DNA of 64,000 nucleotides, from contig JBBHKE010001307.1 in NCBI GenBank assembly GCA_037447655.1, forward strand, positions 76,164-140,163. The letters are read 5' to 3'. The translations under genes and the position numbers were made by a program. The DNA comes from Zygnema cylindricum (lineage: Eukaryota > Streptophyta > Zygnematophyceae > Zygnematales > Zygnemataceae). The notes beneath the pieces were generated by a model that had not been told where the DNA came from, did no database searches, and saw nothing but the letters and a program-made list of their open reading frames with translations. Of the stretch, positions 42,830-55,052 are shown piece after piece; the stretch's first letter is position 1, and every line of letters begins with the position of its first letter.

Positions 42830-44740
42830 TTACTCCAAATCTACGTCAAACATATCTTCATCAATCTCCTCTTCTCTTACCTCCCCTTCCTCTTCCTCCC
42901 ATGCTACCATTTCCTCTTCATAACTAACATCCCTGGTGTTGTATAATAATATGAGATTGCTTAAGACCCAAACCAAATCATTCGCTCTTTTAGCTATCAA
43001 CGTATTCCTTTTCTTAGAGTGAATATGGTCATAGGTTGACCAATTCCTCTCACATGAGCAAGCAGCTGTACATTGTGCAAGGATCCTAACTGCTACTTTC
43101 CGTAAGGTAGGGGTGACAGACCCGAACTGCTGCCACCACTTCCACCCCGGCATCTGCTTAGCACAAGTTTTTGTCACTTCCCTCCCAAATATGTCCTCAA
43201 AGCCTTAATACTTAGACAACTCGGAGTAAGCCGCAGCCTGATTCGCCACATTTGGTAAACATTTTATCAAGCATCATTTGAAAACCTTCCATTATTTTCA
43301 CATTTGAAAGTTGATCATACTCATCACTTTGGTACTCGGGATCGAGTACAAAGCCAGTAGCATATATATGGCTATATGCCATCTCCCATCTGGCGATAAA
43401 AAACACCTTCAGCTCCTCCAAAATCTCTATGCTTTAGTAATTTCGTGCTCCTTCCATTGCTGGATAACTTCTTTAAGAACCCCCCAATAGTGTAAAAACC
43501 ATGATAAACCTTCCCCACGTTTGGGCTCCCTTTGTCGCACTCCCTTATCAAACGCACTACAGGTTTTTAAACTATCACAGCCTTAGTCACTCTCGTCTAA
43601 AACTTCGGGTTAAAGATATTGCCTTGAATCTTAGCACCCTCTAACTTGTATGTAGACTTCAATAACCACTGTTTGTAAGAATCATCAAACATCAACATCT
43701 CCGAGCTATCTTTCACATATAAAAACCACTGTAGCATGATAAAATCGTGGTCTCTCTAGGTTTTAAAAGCCTCAGTTTCGAGATTTTGTGAAACAAAGCA
43801 GTAGTCATGTGATGATTCATGGTAAATATCAACACCTCTTTCGCCTCTCGGACAGATGTGGAAATAAATGATAGCTTGCCCCAATCCTTCAACATTAAGT
43901 CCAATACGTGGGCAGCACATGGTGTCCACGTGATGGAAGGATAATTTTCCACAAGCATCGAGGCGTCAGCCTTGTTCATAGGAGCACAATCAGTCACAAC
44001 TTGTACAACATGTTTGACCCCCACCGCAAAAACTCCTTTCTCTTACACGTGACAAACATATTCAGCATCCTTGATTTTCTCTCGAGTGTCTTCCGCGTAG
44101 AGAAACATGTCACCTTTGGGGGTGACAGCTAGAATGTTCAGGTGAGGCCTATCGTCAACAACCGTCCAACCGTCTGATGTGATGGAGGCACCGATGATTT
44201 TTATGGTCTCATAGTAGCTTGCCATATCGCTAGTGATTTTTACTTTCGTCTCAGACAGAAGGCGATATCTCATGGTGTTCTTAAGAGGTAACTTGTAATA
44301 CGACCCTATATCCCAAGTCTTCTTAACTGCTGCTTTAAAGTATGGGTCGTCTAATAGTCTAAACGGTAAACCATTGGCAAAGAAAGCCTTTGCCTATGCT
44401 ACATCCACCTATTTTTGGTTATGCATATTGAATACACTATTTATTTTGGTTTGAACACCTTGTACCTTACTACTCTGGCTAGATCGAGGACATCCAGTGA
44501 GTTCATCCAAAACGGATATGGCACGTTTCTGAGAGCCATGAGAAGATTTTGCGGTTTCCGATGCATTTAACTATGCTTACGCTTCATCCGGACATAAAAT
44601 GCAAGCTCTAATGCCCCCACTTTTAACATTTCCAAGCAGATGCTTCATATTCCTAGTTGCTTGACCAAATTGCAGTATATAAAGATGCATATTTTGTTAT
44701 TCCCATTCAACTCTCCTTATGGAGGCTTAACGTGCTCCCA
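42830..44740 (-). pseudogene. hAT transposase remnants
   Basis: Reading minus: a BED-finger remnant (RNMKHLLG..., ACILCPDEA, near 44730-44580); a DUF659-like core (ITSDGWTVVDDRPHLNIL, GDMFLYAEDT at 44273-44043; VVQVVTDCAPMNKADASML, WTPCAAHVLDLMLKDWGKL at 44000-43850); and the C-terminal dimerisation region (WWQQFGSVTPTLRKVAVRI, ACSCERNWSTYDHIHSKKRN at 43140-42990). Several stops and frameshifts separate these pieces, so it cannot make an active enzyme. Confidence 0.85.
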
Positions 44741-45377
44741 CTCGATTCCTCGTGGCCTAGGCATTGATGCTTCTATTTAGGTTCGTGGAAACTTGAAGGG
44801 TGGCTTCAATGACACGTTTAATGGCCGATTGTGTGACATCTCTAATGGCACCTTTGTAATGAAGGAGGAGTGGAGGACAGATTAAAATTTGCGCCCTTAA
44901 AATGAACAAACGTCTTTTTTTTTTAGATGTCCGTACAATTTACGTACAGTATGTGACGTAGAAATTTTATGAAATTTACGAAACAAGCGAATACTGCGTA
45001 GTAATCTGAAAAAAAGTCCAAATCCGTACGAATAGAACACCCGCACAGCACAATTACATTAAATGACTTTTTGTACATTTGAATTTCAAAAAGTAAATTT
45101 TGGTAAATAAAAACCAAGTCCGTACATCGCACTATAAACATTGCGGTGTACTTCCGTTATTAACGCTAATTAAAAAATGAACCCTAAAAGGCGTAAAGGA
45201 AGAAATAAAATTATGGATTGTATTTCATGTTTTTTTTTTAAATGCACCGAATTAGCGTTATTTACTCTAATAACGATTGGTAGTGTAGTATAGTCATCTT
45301 GTAGTGAGCTTTAAAGGCGATCAATCGCCCTGAAATCTCAGACGAAGTCGGTCGGTCCATGTACAGGTCCTCAACTG

Positions 45378-46265
45378 TACACTCCCAATCGCCATTAGCG
45401 TATTGAACGCTAATTCAGTCCCGCCTTTTTTTTTTCCAAATTATTAAATAGCCTAAATTATTATGTTTTTTCCTTTCGCCATTTAGGGTTTTTTGTCCAA
45501 TTAGGGTAAAAATGAAAGTATGTTGTCATTTAAATAGTATGGTGTACGGTAAGTGTTAAAGTGTACAAAATTGTACCTTTTTAAGTTAAAAGGTATAATT
45601 ATTGAGTTTTAGTAACCGCAGACGCATGAGATTATGCGCTCGAAAAAAGGGATGAAATCAGGTTGTCAAATATCACGTTCGCACATATTCGTCCAACAAC
45701 CACGTTTCGATTGTGTGAACGTACGATTTGTGTACGATTTGTCAGATTTTGTACAAATACCTATATAAGTGTAAGCATGTTTGCGACCGACATTTTTTTT
45801 TTCAAAGACCCAAATTCATAGTTAAAATTAGGTGAAAGTAGGCCCATACAATATGCCTATTGTATGAAAAACATACAATATGACCTTAAGACCCATAATG
45901 TATTCGGACCTATTCGGACCTATTCGGACCAATTAAAACATTCAGATCAAAAATTGGGCCAATTAAAACATTCGGACAAAAAAAAATTTATTTACACCGT
46001 CAGATTCGGACGATTGGATGGTCTTTGATCAAAGAAGCGATTTAAAAAGATCACGTGAAAAGCCCATAACACAACTTACAATAAAGGCGTCGACTAAACG
46101 CCTACAATAAAATCGCCTACTTTTGAACTATGCCCAAATTAGCATTAGTAAACAATTAGACTGTTTGTTTTTTTTTTTTAATTTCAAATTCCTAATTAGC
46201 GTTAATCACTGTAATTATTCCTATTCGCTAAAGAAACTTGTACGCTAATAGCGATTGCCGGTGTA
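45378..46265. mobile_element. MITE family A, copy 2, with nested family B
   Basis: Ends TACACTCCCAATCGCCATTAGCG and, inverted at the right, TACACCGGCAATCGC. Its interior matches copy 1 (23657-24223) in inverted orientation. It is split at 45817-46132 by MITE B, so its own length is about 565 bp, like copy 1. Confidence 0.75.
45809..46140. mobile_element. MITE family B, copy 2, with 8-bp target duplication
   Basis: The element (45817-46132) starts CATAGTTAAAATTAGG and ends CCTACTTTTGAACTATG. It is flanked on both sides by CCCAAATT, an 8-bp target duplication. Removing the insertion and one CCCAAATT restores the MITE A sequence seen at copy 1. This places family B in the hAT superfamily. Confidence 0.88.
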
Positions 46266-46316
46266 GTTCTTGTATAGCGGGCGGAGCGAAGTCGCAGTCG
46301 GATTTATGGAAACTAG

Positions 46317-47098
46317 TGTTATGTATCGGTAAAAAACATATCGCGATAACACTGATACCGATAGTTATCGGTCATTGAATGGTGAAAGGTCCCGATATAT
46401 CGGTGCGAGACCAACAAATTCTATATCGGCGATAACATAAAAAAAATATAGTATTCATATAATAGTACTTTATAATATACTGTATTATAATTAATTACTT
46501 AATATAGCGTGGTGTGCCACATGTAAGAATTTGGTTTGTACATTGTTTGACTGAAATTTATTACGAATATTGCGGCACATAAACGTTGACAAATTTAAAA
46601 TAATAATTTATAGTTCTAAATTTATAGTACCAAAACGAAAAAAATAAATTACATTGTAAATTTGTAAAATCAAACTTTTTTGAAAACTAGACGAACAGAC
46701 GAACAAAGCAAACAAACAAACATGTCAGACTGTCGCCATTAACTACCATTCATAAAAAAATAACAGCCAAAAAGACATTTTGGAAAGGGTACCCAAGTAA
46801 AACCCCCTTAAATTATAAATATCGCGGTTTTTTACCAAAATCGAGGGGGAGGGGGTTTGCGGTGGTCCTTTGAATAACGCGTACAGTAGAGTGTACTGGC
46901 CGTACATTTATCTGTACGGTCCATAAAGATATCGCCGATAACTATTGATATCGGTGTTATCTCCAATAATAATCGATAAATATCGGGTATTTATCGGCGA
47001 TAATACCGATAACGATATATCGTACCAATAGATCGATTATCGGCTACCCGAAAAAAAGCCCATATCGGTTATCGGGAAATCCTTACCGATACACAACA
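46317..47098. mobile_element. MITE family C, 782 bp, rich in TATCGG/CCGATA words
   Basis: Terminal inverted repeats TGTTATGTATCGGTAA and TTACCGATACACAACA differ at one of 16 bases. Inside both ends, short palindrome-like words (TATCGG, CGATAAC, GATATCG) recur many times, so each end could fold on itself. No coding region or clear target duplication. Confidence 0.65.
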
Positions 47099-47117
47099 TT
47101 AATGGAAAAAACTAAAG

Positions 47118-47337
47118 TACACCTTGTATCGCTATTAGCGTTAATATTTTTTTCGCCACTTTAAACATCTTTTCTCCATACATTGTTGTCCAATTCTAAA
47201 TTTGAGACCGTCAATTGGAAGCTGGGAATCTTAAAATTTCAATATCAACCGTCGGACCTAAAAACCGACATGCGTGTACGAAAAAAAGATGTTTAAAAAA
47301 TTGAAAAACACTAACACTAAAAACGATTCGCGGTGTA
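47118..47337. mobile_element. MITE family A-like, copy 3 (220 bp)
   Basis: Starts TACACCTTGTATCGCTATTAG and ends in the inverted form (CGATTCGCGGTGTA). Short subfamily; its interior resembles the 219-bp copy at 47784-48002 (CCATACATTGTTGTCCAATT versus CCACACTTGTGTGCAATTTT). Confidence 0.65.
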
Positions 47338-47783
47338 TTGCTTTGTACTCTGTACAAATAGGACTAACCAACCTAAATCCTCATTGGTTTTGCACACCAG
47401 CGACCTGTGATTGGGCGGAGATCTTATGTTAGGATCAGTATAGTACAGTACTAAATCGAGCGTTTTTAGGTGTGAAGGTCGCGTGTGAGGGGGTCCACGT
47501 CGCCGTGCACTCCTTTCACTCCAATTTCGCTTTACGACACCTCGCGCCGCGCGGCGCGTCGCAAGTATAAATATGATTAGGGTTTTTTTCTCATTCGTGT
47601 ATTTTTTATATAAAAAAACACAACCAACAACCCTATGACCCAAAAAATCCGCTGTACCTGGGCGGTATTTTGCAAAGTGTACAGGTCTCGGCGCATTTCG
47701 CCTCGTGTAGGAGACCTGCACACCCTACACTCCACGGGCTAGAAAACTAACGAACCTAGACTGTACTGTGGAGTACAGTACTG
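47338..47783. other. Spacer with GC-rich patch
   Basis: No supported gene. It holds a 134-codon minus-strand frame without recognised domains and a GC-rich run (CGCGCCGCGCGGCGCG near 47544). Many TGTAC words flank it. Confidence 0.3.
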
Positions 47784-48002
47784 TACATCGTGTATCGCTA
47801 TTAGTGTTAATAATTTGTACGCCACTCAAAACATATTTTCTCCACACTTGTGTGCAATTTTCAATTTGAGAGCGCCAATCGTAAACTAAGAATTTTACCT
47901 TTCAATCGCAACCGTCAGATTTATAATCGGACCCGTGAGTACGGAGAAAAAATGTTTTAAGAGACGAAAAAAACATCAACTCTAATAGCGATTCACGGTG
48001 TA
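47784..48002. mobile_element. MITE family A-like, copy 4 (219 bp)
   Basis: Left end ACTGTACATCGTGTATCGC and right end inverted ACTGTACACCGTGAATCGC form the inverted repeat. Same short subfamily as 47118-47337. Confidence 0.65.
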
Positions 48003-48687
48003 CAGTTCAACTCTCCATCTTTAGTTTCACTTGTTCTTAGGGTCCCTTGCCTTGCATTTGGATAGAGGTTGAAGTTACGGTTTAGTAGTTTTTGTTTTGG
48101 AAACACTGTTTTGTTGTTTTTTTTTCATTTTTTTCCCTTTCTTTATCCTTTGCTGGCTTGCTTTTATTCGTGTGTGTGTATGTTTGTTTTTTTCTTTGAA
48201 CCTGTTATTTCTTTTTTGTTTGTTTCCATCTGCATTCTATTTTTCAGATTCATTTTTGCCTTATTTTTCTTATTTTTTGATTCCATGTACTGAAATGGTT
48301 TGCTATCTTGTTTTTTTAATGAAGTCATACCACTTGCCATAAGCCATTAGAATAACTTACACCACGAATAACACCAATAACACCAATTCACCAGTATTTA
48401 AGATCATTGTAAACCACAAAATTTTAAAAATCTTAACACAATCTTAACTGGGTATAGTAATCATTTTTGAATGGAATTCATAATGACTCTCATACATATA
48501 AAAAATTCGCAATATATATTCTTTCGACAAGATCTGCATATATCACACATGTGGCATTTTTTAAATGAATTTTCCTAACAAGATCCGCATTCTTCATTCT
48601 TAACTATATTGTGCTTCCAATCTAATGTAACTAGATTAAACTGACTTTTGTATTGCAAACTTTTGAACTTTGCTGTGCTCCACACTA
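48003..48687. other. T-rich spacer
   Basis: Strongly T-rich on the plus strand to about 48320, then AT-rich. The frames here are of biased composition and match nothing I recognise. Confidence 0.3.
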
Positions 48688-48907
48688 TAACACCGCCAAT
48701 CGCTATTAGCGTTGTGTATGCTAATCCTGTCCCGCTTTTTTTTTTTTATTCTCAAATAGAATTATCCACACTATGTAAAAAAATGCCTAATTCCTAATTA
48801 CAGTAATCAATTTCTTCCAAAATTTCCAAATTCCCAATTAGCGTACACCACGCTAAATAATAGTATACGCTAATCAAACGTACACGCTAATAGCGATTGG
48901 CGGTGTA
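48688..48907. mobile_element. MITE family A, copy 5 (220 bp)
   Basis: Left end AACACCGCCAATCGCTATTAG and the right end inverted (GCGATTGGCGGTGTAG) match over about 22 bp. Interior contains TAATCCTGTCCCGCTTTT, also present in reverse in copy 1. Close to the LTR at 49020. Confidence 0.72.
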
Positions 48908-49444
48908 GTGTTTTACATAAGTATACTCCGTGTTAATTCAAATGTTCCATGTTGAGTACATTGAATAGGATTGTCCTTGCAATCAATTTGAACAATAGTA
49001 GGATCTCAATGATTACCATTGCAATTCTGTGTCCTCCATTGGACGACAGAATACATGAAGCCTCTAGATAGTTTTTAACTAACCCACTTCAAGCCACAAT
49101 CACTGCTGCCCAAGATGGCAAACTAACAGTTTGACTGCAGCCCTGTAAAGCCTGGACTCGCGTGAGTTCGTAGAAAAAAGAATCAGTGAAAACGGCCAAC
49201 CAAACGATAAATTATAAGGTGGCAAAGATGCCAAGTTTTATACAAACTCTCAAAGGGAGAGAGGTTACTAACTACCAAATTCTCTAAGTCATAAACCCCT
49301 CTCACAACCCCTATCTACTGACGTACGAACCAATCAGATGTCTGTAGGGTACACAAAGTTACCACGGCCGATGTAATTTTCTGTACGGCCTGTGTACGGC
49401 AAGGCCATTGAGTGGACGCGTCTCCACTTTTTGTTGTCCATAGC

Positions 49445-50660
49445 CATTTCTAGCCATGGACACCATCGAAAGCAACACAAACTACCCCAAAAACAACCTA
49501 CTTTGGATACACACAGAATTCAACAGAATTAACAAAAAAAGCTGAAACTACATTAACAGATATTATCTAGGCTATAGAATAACCTCACAAAGTTTCAAAC
49601 AAAAATATTAAACAGAGTGATCACATCATCTAGTCAAAGTTGCAGAAAAACAATTTGCCAGAACTTTGATAAAACAGACTAACTTCACAATGAAGTAAAA
49701 CACAGACCACAGACACAATAGGCCTGCAAATCTGTGACAATATCACAATATAAAGAGGAACACACATACACAATTTCAGGTAATTCTGATATCAGATCTG
49801 AGAGCAATACTCAAACAAAATTACAAAAAATGATCATAAACAGTTTTTGGTACAGAAATTTCCCCTAAGTCCTAAAATGACTAAGTCATACAAATATATA
49901 CAAGAGCTCCTAAAATGAACTCCTAATGTACGTAGGCATACCAGCAGTACGCTATCTACCAGCTACCTCTATTAATGTTGGTATACCCGAATACTTCAAG
50001 GTATGTCAGAAATGAGTAAGCCTACATTAATAATTAATGCACAAAAAGACAAAACAATGTTCTATCAAAATATTTACACCGACGCTTCCGAAAAATCCGC
50101 GTACTGAGTATCAACTTGATTATTCACTTGTGGACGAAACCACGTAGTGAATCGACATCACATACGTACGGTCCACTTGATACCTCGTCATCAAAATTTT
50201 GATCTCTTAAAAAAAAAAAACCCGGCGGACGCCGTCCGCCTTCGAAATGTACCATGACCCAATTGCCGAAATTAATCCGTACCTTCAAATCTTTTCCGTA
50301 CTGAAATTGCGTCATTTGCAATAAATGCGCCTGTTGCAAATAAAGTACACATGTCCAAATAGGACGCTCCGTACTGGCGGCGTACATATTCAACATTTCG
50401 TATATTTCAAATCTGATCGCTTCCAGATCCCCCGTCCATTTGCAAACGTATTCCAAGCCACTCAATTACTCCCTGACGTCCTTTTAATTCCAATCGTTCA
50501 ATTACTCCCCACAATCCACAAATCCATTCCAACCTCTATTTGTACCACCACATTATTTCCATTAATAATCTATGCACGAAACGTTGCGTGCGCACAAAAT
50601 GTGGCGTACGCACGAAACTAACATTTCAAAACAACACTTTTAACTCGTCCTTATGTTCCC
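49445..50660. other. Insertion of unknown type inside the C2 LTR
   Basis: About 1.2 kb with no counterpart in the C1 LTR. It holds a 113-codon minus-strand frame (50465-50124, MSGLEYVCKWTG...) without recognised domains. Near 50575-50620 two CGTGCGCAC/CGTACGCAC words recur. I found neither terminal repeats nor a target duplication. Confidence 0.4.
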
Positions 50661-50957
50661 CAAAATTATTGCGACCAAATGTTATCCCTCCACGTGGCCC
50701 CATGTCATGCCACACCCGCAAACGCCAAAATGACCATTCCGCGATCTCATTAGTGATATACACCGTCAATTTAAATATGACATTAAATGTCGGCTGTCCA
50801 AACAAATGTCTGATTCATTTGTTTCGTGCGAGACAATGTTTCGCACTATATAACACTTGGTTCTATGTGCTTTTGTCCGTCACTCCATTAATCGAATTCA
50901 TGGTCCGAACACTGTTTAAATAATTATCAAACCTAATATATCCTAACGGACTTCTAC

Positions 50958-51026
50958 GACAGACTGGATAGAGCTAACGGCTACGCCGCGCTCTACTAGT
51001 CGGAGGTTCGAGTCCTGCCAGACTCA
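50958..51026 (+). other. tRNA-like segment in the C2 LTR, antisense to the element
   Basis: A-box-like TGGATAGAGCTAACGG and B-box GGTTCGAGTCC lie about 40 bases apart, as in tRNA genes. The acceptor stem does not pair, so only the promoter-like boxes are supported. Confidence 0.5.
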
Positions 51027-51249
51027 ACCTTTTGTTGAGGGTGACATAAGTCACCCTTTAGTCTTGCCTACTTAGCTAGGACAACCATGGCTCAACCACC
51101 CTCTCTATCCCTCAGTGACTACAACAACTATGGTGGTTAGGGAGAGGAGGTGGAGGCAGGCTGTCCGCCTTTTTCTTTTCCTATTTTACTGAACTATTTA
51201 GACCTAGAAAATACTATATAAATCTAATAATAATATAATAATTTCAACA

Positions 51250-54200
51250 CTCCCGTTATTTTCTAGTCTAATTTTAACTTTAGTTTTAATCCACACTTTT
51301 CTCTGCAAATTTTAATTTGGGAGAAGGCACAGGTTTTGTCATCATATCAGCCACCATTTCCTCATCAGGTCTATATAAAAGATTCACAATCTTATTCTCA
51401 ACTTTTTCACTTACGAACTCAATCTTATATCCATATGTTTAGCTTTAATATTATGTTTTGGATTAGCTATAATTGCAATGGCAGCTTGATTATCACAAAA
51501 CACTTCATGCACTCCCTCCTTCATATACCCCAGTTCTTGCAACAAGGATTTGACCCACATCAACTCTTTCACAAGAGAACAAGAGGCCATGTACTCAACC
51601 TCCATCGTAGACTGAGCAACCACCTTTTGTTGCTTACTGCTCCAACAACAAGCACTTTCTCGAACATGCAACACACACCCAGAAGTGCATCTTCTCATAG
51701 GTGCGTCCCCATAATTGGCATCACTCTAAGTAGTGATGTCAGTGTGCTCCCCTCCCAAATGCAACCATAACTCTCTGGTTCCCACCAGATATCTCATGAC
51801 TCTCTTGGCTGCCACCTACTCTCTCTTTCTAGGATCATTAAAACTCCTACTGACTACTCCAACTGTTGCCGCTATGTCCGACCTTGTACAATTCATAAAA
51901 TAGATCAAACTTCCTAAGACCTGTCTATTATGGATAAACTTCATAAACTCTCTCTCCTTTGGACTCCTTTGATCATCTAACATCATCACTCTTCCTTCTA
52001 CACATCCATCGCTTACTTTTTTCAAGTCCATGGGAGTGGTACAACTGTTAGCATTTTCCATCTCGAATTTCTCAAGCATATTACCTATTGTTTCTTTTCT
52101 GAGTAAGTCTGATAACCCTTTTCCCCCTATCTCTCTCCATTTCGATCCCCAATATGTATTTTGCCTCACCTATATCTTTCATATCATTTCTTCTTTTAAG
52201 TTCTTTCTTTAGCCTAGTGATCTTTTCCAAAGATTTACTGAGCACAAGCAAATCATCCACATAGATAGCAATAAAAATGACACCATTCATCCTTAAACAT
52301 ATACATAGAAAGGTGAGAGCTGATCCGGATATATCCCAAATCGGTGAGAAACTCATATAGTTTCTTATTCCATTGTCAAGGAGCCTGCTTTAGTCCATAT
52401 AAAGACTGTATGAGCTTGCACACTTTGCTCTCTTCTCCTTCCTCCACAAATCCATCTTGTTGCCTCATGAAAATTTCTTCCTCTAACTCACCATTAAGAA
52501 AGGCAGTCGTAATATCCATCTGGTGTATTTGTATGTCTTTGGTTGCTGCCAAACAGAGGAGAATCCTTACTTGTGGGAACTTAACAGCTGGAGCAAAGGT
52601 CTCCTCATAGTCAATCCCCTCCTTTTAGGTGAACCCCTTTGCTACCAATCGAGCCTTTTATCTCTTAATGGTATTATCTGGGTTCAGTTTTAGTTTAAAC
52701 ACCCATTTACACCCAATCAGTTTTCTGTCCGGAGGACAATTCGCTAGTTCCTAGGTATTTGCTTCCATGATAGAGGCAATCTCATCATTTATGGCTCTAA
52801 TCCATCTGTATTTCTCTAGACTGTTTACTGCCTCCGAGTATGACTGAGGCTCATCTGGGTGAGATAGCTTAGTTACCTTCTGAGCTGTCTGTTTTTCCTG
52901 GATCCTTTTGCTGCTCCTTCTTCCCCCCTCAAACTTCGAAGCTGGGATGGAGGGAAGTCTTGGATTTCTCCTTTTTGTCTCATCGGCTCCCCTATCTATG
53001 AAAGGTGGTTTTGATTCCTCCTCTTATGTCTCCTCGAATTCCATAGGGATATGTGAGGTTTCCGGTGAATCTTCTATGTCTTGGATCTCCCGAAAATCTG
53101 TAATCCCTGTTTCACTCATGTCCCTTTCGGGAAGTACGGAGTCCTCCTCACCTTCAGACTCAAATTTGATTCTTGTCTTCTTGGTATATTTAAAGGGGTC
53201 AAATGACTTCTGTTCATCCATGACAACTAGGTGTTTGACCAGAATGATATCTCACTTTGCTAAGTCATAGACTTTATATCCCTTGACATCCTCATCATAT
53301 CCTACAAATTATCCAGGTTTTCTCTTAGCATATAGTTTCCAATTTTTTCCATCCGTGTTAAGACTGTAAACTTGGCTACCAAATACTTTAAGGTGAAAGA
53401 TATCTGGTTTCCTTCCCACCCATCTCTCATAGGGTGTCATTCCCTTTACTGCTGAGGTAAGGACTATATTCTTAATGTAGTTGGAACAATTCATGGCCTC
53501 TGCCCACAATCTCTTTCCTATTTTCTCGTCGGCCAACACACTACATGCACTATCTCCTAGTGTTCGATTCAACCTCTCAACTACCCCATTTTGTTTCGGG
53601 TTATATGGTACGCTTTTCTGGTGTTGAACTCCCTCATCTCTTAAGTATTTCTCAAATTGGTTAGAGGTATATCCCCCCCCATTACCACTCATTCTCTTGA
53701 AACTCTGAGACCTCCATAAGTCCTCAGAGTGGACAGCTTCCAAGAAGCCTCTAGGATAATCCTGACCCCTTTGTGTTTAAGCAAAAATAACTGCCACCCT
53801 GGCAGACAAAAACTCTGACCAATATCTAGACTAGTCATCGGTTATTGTCAACATAAACCTCTTTCCTCCAACCGAAGGTACTTTTGCAGGTCCCCAAATA
53901 TCTATGTGGACTAGATCTATTACTTTTTAACCTCTATATGTGGCGGCTTTGGGAATAGAAGTTTGTGAGCCTTACCTTGAGCACAGCCACTACAATCATA
54001 CATCATTTCATTATCTCTAAATTGAATGTCTTCTACTACCCGAAGTTTTTTCATTTACCTCAACCTATCAAAATGCACATACCCCAATCGCTTATGCCAA
54101 ATCATCAACTTTGGAACACCAACATAGTAAGCATTATTCTTTACATTACTCAGGTTAAGCTTAAACATTCCGTGGCTTCCCTTATCTGCCGTGAAGTAAA

Positions 54201-55052
54201 CTTCATCCCCATACTTAGTTGTGAAGACTCCCTTTCTGGTGAAGGTATCAAACTCGAAGTCATCTAACACTTGCTTAGAGACAAGATTTTTACTCAGTTG
54301 AGGAATGTAAAGTACATCTGAGAATGTGAGTATAGAAGTCTTACCCTTCACTAAGACTTTCAGATCTACTGACCCCACTAGATTTGTAGTAACCAATCTT
54401 CCATCCCCATACTCTATCTCTACTCTAGGGATCTTTCTTAGGTTAGTGAAGAGTTCTTTATCACGACACATATGCATGGATACACATGAGTCGATGATCC
54501 ACCCTTCATGTGGAGCTTCCTGAATTGCTCTTAAGACACACTTTTGTTTCCGAGGAATCTCCTTCTCCTCCAGAATCTCGTCAAGAAAAAGTTCCCCGTT
54601 TTCCTCGAAGACTCGTCCTCCGTTTCTCCCGTCACTTTTGTAACCACAAGTGCATTTTTCTTCCCTTTGGAAGAACCCCCTCCACGATTCTCGTGAAGCC
54701 TCAGCTTCGTTAGCTTGACACAATCCGTGATAAAGTGTCTAGGCTTTTTGCAAAAATGACAAAGGCCCTTTGGGGGCCTTGTTTCTGCAAGCTGATCTCT
54801 TACTCTTTTGTACGGTTTCTTTAGGACCCTCCCCCATCGATCCCCTCCTGTAGCTAGAGCTTGAATGCTCTTTCCTCCTCTCGTAATCTCCATGGTATTT
54901 TCCTGCACAAGTATCATCCGGACATCTGTATTCCACTTCCATGAAATTTCAATCATTTCTTGTACTCAGTACACTATGTTCTCATACTCATCTGGTAACT
55001 TCATGATGAGAGTGTTAACTTTCATTTTCATTGTACCTGTCCACCCGACACT
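51250..55052 (-). mobile_element. Copia element C2 internal region, decayed and truncated
   Basis: Minus-strand order from high to low: gag end with CHFCKKPRHFITDC, protease (WIIDSCVSMHMC, DSG changed to DSC), integrase, RT and RNase H (CDNQAAIAI, 51698-51411). Many stops and frameshifts. The gag start, primer site and 5' LTR are missing because the plus-strand LTR at 55053 cuts in. The catalytic glycine of the protease is lost. Confidence 0.85.
53698..53821 (-). other. LTR-end fragment inside the C2 integrase
   Basis: This 124-bp piece matches the last 120 or so bases of the family LTR and stops exactly at its 3' terminus (AGAGTTTCA read minus). It replaces integrase codons between DDWSRY and the S-x-N-G-G-Y-T-S motif. 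The segment equals the PBS-side end of the LTR, the first DNA made in reverse transcription. Confidence 0.75.

Larger units (their letters stand above)
49020..51249 (-). repeat. 3' LTR of copia element C2 with a 1.2-kb insertion
   Basis: Left boundary TGCAATTCTGTG and right boundary CAACA, followed by a polypurine tract read minus (AAAATAACGGGAG). It aligns with the C1 LTR at both ends but is about twice as long. Unrelated DNA lies at roughly 49445-50660. An antisense tRNA-like segment is at 50958-51026. The partner LTR is not in the window. Confidence 0.7.

Noticed and set aside
47317-47721. 134-codon minus-strand frame as a gene
   Set aside because: No recognised domain, overlaps a MITE end and a GC-rich patch, and has no neighbours that suggest a splice form.
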